Notes under the pieces: model-generated
Told to the model about the DNA's origin: nothing
Seen by the model: only the letters and a program-made list of their open reading frames with translations
The model's database searches: none
Source: Saprospiraceae bacterium
GTDB lineage: Bacteria > Bacteroidota > Bacteroidia > Chitinophagales > Saprospiraceae
DNA length: 10,086 bases
Assembly (NCBI GenBank): GCA_027031185.1
Contig: JALVEF010000301.1
Coordinates: 1 to 10,086, forward strand
Reading direction: 5' to 3'
Translations under genes and position numbers: made by a program
Part shown: positions 6,811 through 10,086 of the stretch, one piece after another
Position numbering within the stretch: position 1 is the stretch's first letter
Layout: each line of letters starts with the position of its first letter

Positions 6811-7839
6811 ATGACACCGGAAATGCAAGAATTTAAACCCAAATCTTTCTGGCAGCGCCCCGAAGGCGTCACCGGCAAAATCGTCCTCGGCGCCCTCCTA
6901 CTCGGCGGCGGCTATCTCTTCTACAAAGCCCTGCCGGTACTCATCACCATGGCTGCTAACACCCTCAATTTGGCCCTGATGCTTGCCGCTCTCGGCGCCA
7001 TCGTATATGTCGCACTCGACCCACGCGCCCGCAACCTCATCGCCTATGGCTACAAGAGTTTGATGCGATGGATCACCGGCCTCTTCATCCAAATCAATCC
7101 CATCGCCATCCTCAAAAACTACATCTCCGACCTCAAATCCAACCTCCGCAAAATGAACACCCAAATCGGCAAACTTCGCGGACAAATGCACCAGCTCAAG
7201 GAGATGATCAAAAACAACGAACGCGAAATCAAAAACAACCTGGCCCTGGCCAATCGCGCCAAACAATCCAACAAAAAGGCCATTATGGTGCTCAAAGCGC
7301 GCAAAGCCGGACGGCTCAAGGACTCCAATATGCGACTCGATGAGCTCTATACTAAAATGGAAGTCCTCTATCGCGCCTTGGTCAAAATGTACGAAAACTC
7401 CGAAATCATGCTCGAAGACATCCAAGACCAGGTAAAGGTCAAAGAGCAGGAGTACAAAGCCATCAAAGCCAGCCATTCCGCCATGCGATCCGCCAAACGC
7501 ATCCTCGCAGGCGACAGCGACAAACGCGAAATGTTTGACCAAGCACTTGACGCCATCGCCAACGACGTCAGCCAAAAAGTCGGCGAAATGGAGCGTTTCA
7601 TGGACCTCACCAACAACTTCATGCAGTCCATTGACCTCCAAAACGGCGTATTCGAAGAAGAAGGTCTCGAACTTCTCGAAAAATGGGAGCGCGAAACCGA
7701 CTCCCTCCTCCTCGGCGACGAAAAACAAAAAATACTCGTTCAGGCAAAAGACGAAAACGACGTCCTCGACTTGGATGCGCCTATCTCATCAGACAAAAAG
7801 AAAGACAAGGGCAGCCACTACGATTCGCTTTTTGACTAA
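6811..7839 (+). CDS. Membrane-anchored coiled-coil protein, PspA-like
   Basis: A 342-residue protein. A short N-terminus precedes two membrane helices (about 23-46 and 52-69). A basic juxtamembrane stretch and amphipathic segment (71-96) follow, then a long, highly charged, helical region (about 97-275) with heptad-like spacing, and an acidic/Lys-rich disordered end (about 300-342, DKKKDKG). There are no cysteines. The helical part resembles the PspA/IM30 (ESCRT-III-like) hairpin in pattern: a long Lys/Glu/Gln-rich helix, an Ala-rich segment (KASHSAMRSAKRILAG, 219-234), then a helix like the PspA region after its SAxxxF-type turn. Classical PspA lacks such N-terminal membrane helices, so this would be an integral variant. 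The ATG at 6811 is chosen because the hydrophobic helix comes right after it. Upstream codons in the same frame to 6460 overlap another gene and look non-coding. The SBP-OmpA gene starts 32 bases downstream. The coding call is sure; the PspA relation is a weak inference. Confidence 0.85.
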   Translation: MTPEMQEFKPKSFWQRPEGVTGKIVLGALLLGGGYLFYKALPVLITMAANTLNLALMLAALGAIVYVALDPRARNLIAYGYKSLMRWITGLFIQINPIAILKNYISDLKSNLRKMNTQIGKLRGQMHQLKEMIKNNEREIKNNLALANRAKQSNKKAIMVLKARKAGRLKDSNMRLDELYTKMEVLYRALVKMYENSEIMLEDIQDQVKVKEQEYKAIKASHSAMRSAKRILAGDSDKREMFDQALDAIANDVSQKVGEMERFMDLTNNFMQSIDLQNGVFEEEGLELLEKWERETDSLLLGDEKQKILVQAKDENDVLDLDAPISSDKKKDKGSHYDSLFD

Positions 7840-7871
7840 TTCTTTCTCCGCTTAACCAATATTTGCTCACC

Positions 7872-9434
7872 ATGGCTCGACGTGTTCGGCTTACCGCTTT
7901 TTCTCGCTTGCTTATTACCATCGCCGTCGTGATGGCCGCATTCTACGGAATCCGGTACCTGACACAACAAACCGACATCCTGGACCAATTCAAAAACAAA
8001 CCCACAAACGAGCAAGACAAGCAAGACCAAAAGACGACTCCGCCTGATAAGGACGTCATCAAAATCGCCGTTACCACATCAGGCGCCTATGCCGCCGGTG
8101 AATACATCAACAGTGGATTCGACCCTTCTCCAAACTCCCGATTCCTTAAAGAGTATGGGATCTCCGTTGCCTTCAAAATTATGGACGATGTCCCTGCATC
8201 CCGGAAGGCTTGGAAAAAAGACAAAGTCAATCTGCTTTGGTGCACCATTGATGCCCTCCCTGCCGAAATCGCTGACCTGAAAGACTACGACCCGGTCGTC
8301 ATTTTTCAAACCGCATGGTCACGAGGGGGCGATGCCATCGTCGTCCGCCGCGGCATCAATACCGTCAATGACTTACGTGGCAAACGCATCGCTGTCGCCG
8401 AAAAAACGGCATCACATGCTTTCCTCCTTTGGCTGCTCGAAGCCGGCGGACTCTCCCAAAATGATGTCGAAATCATCCCCCAACCTTCACCCATCGAAGC
8501 TGCCACCGCATTCAAATCCCGGCAAGTTGATGCCGCCGTCGTTTGGAGTCCCGATGACGTAGCCGCTGTCAACGCCATCCCGGGCGCCCGGGTCTTACAA
8601 AGCACCAAATCCGCTTCTCATATCATCGCCCATGCCCTCCTGGCCAAACGCGCTTGGGCCAAAGCACACACCATCCAGCTCACCAAACTCTACAAAGCCT
8701 GGATGACAGGTGCCGCCGAAATCAACAACAATCCCGACGCCAGGCGCCACGCCGCCAAAATCCTGGCCGAAAACTTCCCCGGATTCACCGAAGAAATGAC
8801 CCAAAATGCCATCGCTAACTTCCGCCTTACCACACACGGCGACAATATCAACTTCTTTGGCCTCAATCCTCGTTACCGGGGCGTCAAAGGAGAAGAACTC
8901 TACACCCGCATGGCCAATACTTACCGGCGCCTGGGATTGGCCAAAGCGCACATCCCCAATTGGCGTCAAATTGCTTTCGATCGCATCGTCCGAAAAGCCA
9001 AACTTGACACCCAGCCATCTCAACACGCCGAAAAAACGAATAACTTCACCACCAACAATAATAAAAAAGCAGAGAAGGAGCGCCCCGTCGCCATCAAGCG
9101 CATATCCATCGCCTTCCGCCCCGGCGAATACCAACTAGACGAAAACGCCAAATACATCATTGACAAAGAATTCGCCGACATCGCCAAAGCCTTCTCCAAT
9201 GCTCGCATCCGCATCGAAGGAAACACCGACAACACCGGGCCACGCGAAGCCAACATCAAACTCTCCCGCCTCCGCGCCCAAGCCGTCGCCGACTACCTCT
9301 CCAAAACTTACGACATGCCCCCCAACCGCTTCATCGTCATCGGCAACGGCCCCGACAAGCCCATTGCGCCCAACGACACGCCCGAAGGCCGCGCAAAAAA
9401 CCGCCGTACCGAGTTCCAAATCATCCGTATGTAA
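7872..9434 (+). CDS. Substrate-binding domain fused to OmpA peptidoglycan-binding domain
   Basis: A 520-residue envelope protein. The basic start (MARRVRL) and one hydrophobic helix (about 11-27) have no lipobox or clear cleavage site, so it is probably a signal anchor in the inner membrane. A charged linker (35-60) leads to a periplasmic solute-binding domain (about 62-375) resembling NMT1/NrtA/SsuA-type binders: LRGKRIAVAEKTAS (168-181), then PSPIEAATAFKSRQVDAAVV (206-225) and WSPDD. A Gln/Asn/Lys linker (376-408) leads to an OmpA C-terminal domain (about 410-517) with NTDNTG (Asp453), LSRLRA (Arg468) and NRRTEF near the end; Asp and Arg at these sites bind the diaminopimelate of peptidoglycan. 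The only cysteine is in LLWCTID. The ATG at 7872 is favoured over a TTG three codons upstream. No permease or ATPase gene is nearby, so import is unlikely; sensing a small ligand while tethered to the wall is a possible role. Ligand unknown. Confidence 0.9.
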   Translation: MARRVRLTAFSRLLITIAVVMAAFYGIRYLTQQTDILDQFKNKPTNEQDKQDQKTTPPDKDVIKIAVTTSGAYAAGEYINSGFDPSPNSRFLKEYGISVAFKIMDDVPASRKAWKKDKVNLLWCTIDALPAEIADLKDYDPVVIFQTAWSRGGDAIVVRRGINTVNDLRGKRIAVAEKTASHAFLLWLLEAGGLSQNDVEIIPQPSPIEAATAFKSRQVDAAVVWSPDDVAAVNAIPGARVLQSTKSASHIIAHALLAKRAWAKAHTIQLTKLYKAWMTGAAEINNNPDARRHAAKILAENFPGFTEEMTQNAIANFRLTTHGDNINFFGLNPRYRGVKGEELYTRMANTYRRLGLAKAHIPNWRQIAFDRIVRKAKLDTQPSQHAEKTNNFTTNNNKKAEKERPVAIKRISIAFRPGEYQLDENAKYIIDKEFADIAKAFSNARIRIEGNTDNTGPREANIKLSRLRAQAVADYLSKTYDMPPNRFIVIGNGPDKPIAPNDTPEGRAKNRRTEFQIIRM

Positions 9435-9548
9435 TTAGCACCAACGCCTGTCGGCCACACGACGATAAGCCATCAACAACTACCTGGCCTTCCCCGGCTC
9501 ATACGATTCTTGCCCGCCCCGGCGTTTAGTTTTCACAAGCATACTATC

Positions 9549-9935
9549 ATGATAGCCCAGCTCGACCAAAAAGATTTCGAACAGAAGGTGCTACAAGCCG
9601 ACAAAGTCGCCGTCGTAGAAATCTGGGGCCGGCGCTGCCCCTTCTGTGAAAAACTTGACCCCATCTACAAAGAACTGGGGCGCCAATACGGTTCCGACGC
9701 ATATTTCTACCAGTTGCTCGCCGAAGAAAACCCCAAAATCATCCGCAAATACAAAATCCTGGGTGTCCCCACCATACTGATCTTTTCCCACGGCATCCTG
9801 GTGGACAAGATGCGTGGCTTCCAGACCGCACAAAAAATCAAACAACGCGTGGACAAATACATGAACTACACCCCCGAACAGGCCCAAAAAAACGCACACA
9901 AAAACCTCATCAAACGTATCTTCCGCCGGAAATAA
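9549..9935 (+). CDS. Thioredoxin-fold protein with CPFC active site
   Basis: A 128-residue protein with one thioredoxin domain (about 1-106) and a basic C-terminal tail (KNLIKRIFRRK). The redox site is WGRRCPFC (26-33) with cysteines 30 and 33; the cis-proline is Pro74 in GVPT. Compared with E. coli thioredoxin, the buried Asp is Glu24, the Trp before the first cysteine is Arg29, and the CGPC motif is CPFC. These changes should shift redox potential and partner choice, so it may not be a general thioredoxin. No signal peptide is visible from the ATG at 9549, so it is probably cytoplasmic; a TTG at 9510 would add 13 residues with no hydrophobic core. It is 114 bases downstream of the SBP-OmpA gene on the same strand, perhaps in the same transcript. 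Neighbouring proteins have almost no cysteines, so its partner is likely elsewhere. The disulfide-oxidoreductase fold is sure; the exact role is unknown. Confidence 0.9.
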   Translation: MIAQLDQKDFEQKVLQADKVAVVEIWGRRCPFCEKLDPIYKELGRQYGSDAYFYQLLAEENPKIIRKYKILGVPTILIFSHGILVDKMRGFQTAQKIKQRVDKYMNYTPEQAQKNAHKNLIKRIFRRK

Positions 9936-9979
9936 GTTGGGGGGACTTCTAGTAATTGAAACGTAACTGTTTAGGTGCT

Positions 9980-10086
9980 CCTGTTTTTAGGGATAAAATA
10001 GGCATTTTTGTTCCTGTTGAAGCGAAAATTTTCGATGCGTAGCAGCGCTACGTGAGAAAATTTTTGCAAAAACAGGGGCAAAAAGG
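9980..10086. repeat. Large imperfect palindrome running off the window end
   Basis: Centred at about 10045, the stem is built from nested arms: CGTAGC/GCTACG (10038-10043 and 10047-10052, loop AGC), then GCGAAAATTTTC/GAAAATTTTTGC (10022-10033 and 10056-10067, one G-U pair), then CCTGTT/AACAGG (10013-10018 and 10071-10076), then TTTTTG/CAAAAA (10005-10010 and 10079-10084). Short internal loops separate the arms. The left side also has CCTGTTTTT at 9980-9988, which would pair with sequence beyond the window or alternatively with 10068-10076. Size and regularity suggest a dispersed palindromic element, a MITE-like insertion or the edge of a mobile element. No coding frame is seen in 9936-10086. 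Confidence 0.65.

Noticed and set aside
6898..7728. Open frame of 276 codons antisense to the coiled-coil gene
   Set aside because: Phe/Val/Glu-rich translation mirrors the Lys/Glu/Asn-rich coiled coil; no recognisable domain and no start context.
1..10086. tRNA genes, T-box leaders, CRISPR arrays, transposase or prophage genes
   Set aside because: I looked for a cloverleaf with the GTTCGA-type T-arm, for regularly spaced repeats, and for DDE or integrase motifs in all frames and saw none. The spacer before glnS is only 18 bases, too short for a T-box.

Overview
The window looks like a chromosomal stretch from a bacterium of the Bacteroidota (CFB) type. That is an inference from three things. 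The arginyl- and glutaminyl-tRNA synthetases read like Bacteroidota versions. No gene has a convincing Shine-Dalgarno sequence before its start. The spacers carry AT-rich tandem runs and hairpins. G+C is a little over half by eye, and no rRNA, tRNA, CRISPR array, transposase or phage gene is visible.

Layout. Positions 2-3268 (+) hold the 3' part of argS, cut by the window start, followed 18 bases later by a complete glnS. A 22-bp perfect inverted repeat (3281-3326) lies between glnS and a convergent DUF4442/hotdog-fold gene (3374-3916, -). Positions 3917-4186 are a gene-free spacer with four inverted repeats and a short AT tandem repeat. A copper-type P1B ATPase occupies 4187-6292 (-). A divergent spacer (6293-6559) separates it from four plus-strand genes: a 63-aa Arg-rich membrane protein (6560-6751), a membrane-anchored coiled-coil protein with a PspA-like look (6811-7839), a substrate-binding-domain/OmpA fusion (7872-9434) and a thioredoxin-fold protein with a CPFC site (9549-9935). 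The window ends inside a large imperfect palindrome (about 9980 to beyond 10086).

How the genes fit together. The two synthetases are housekeeping translation genes and probably one transcription unit. The DUF4442 protein and the copper ATPase look independent. The four genes from 6560 to 9935 are the least ordinary part. A membrane-anchored PspA-like coiled coil sits beside an inner-membrane-anchored periplasmic solute-binding domain that ends in a peptidoglycan-binding OmpA domain, with no ABC permease or ATPase nearby. This suggests an envelope sensing or maintenance module rather than a transporter; that reading is inference.

The plus strand is C-rich relative to G across genes on both strands: plus-strand genes favour C-ending codons and minus-strand genes favour G-ending codons. 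This points to replication-linked strand asymmetry rather than gene-specific codon choice.
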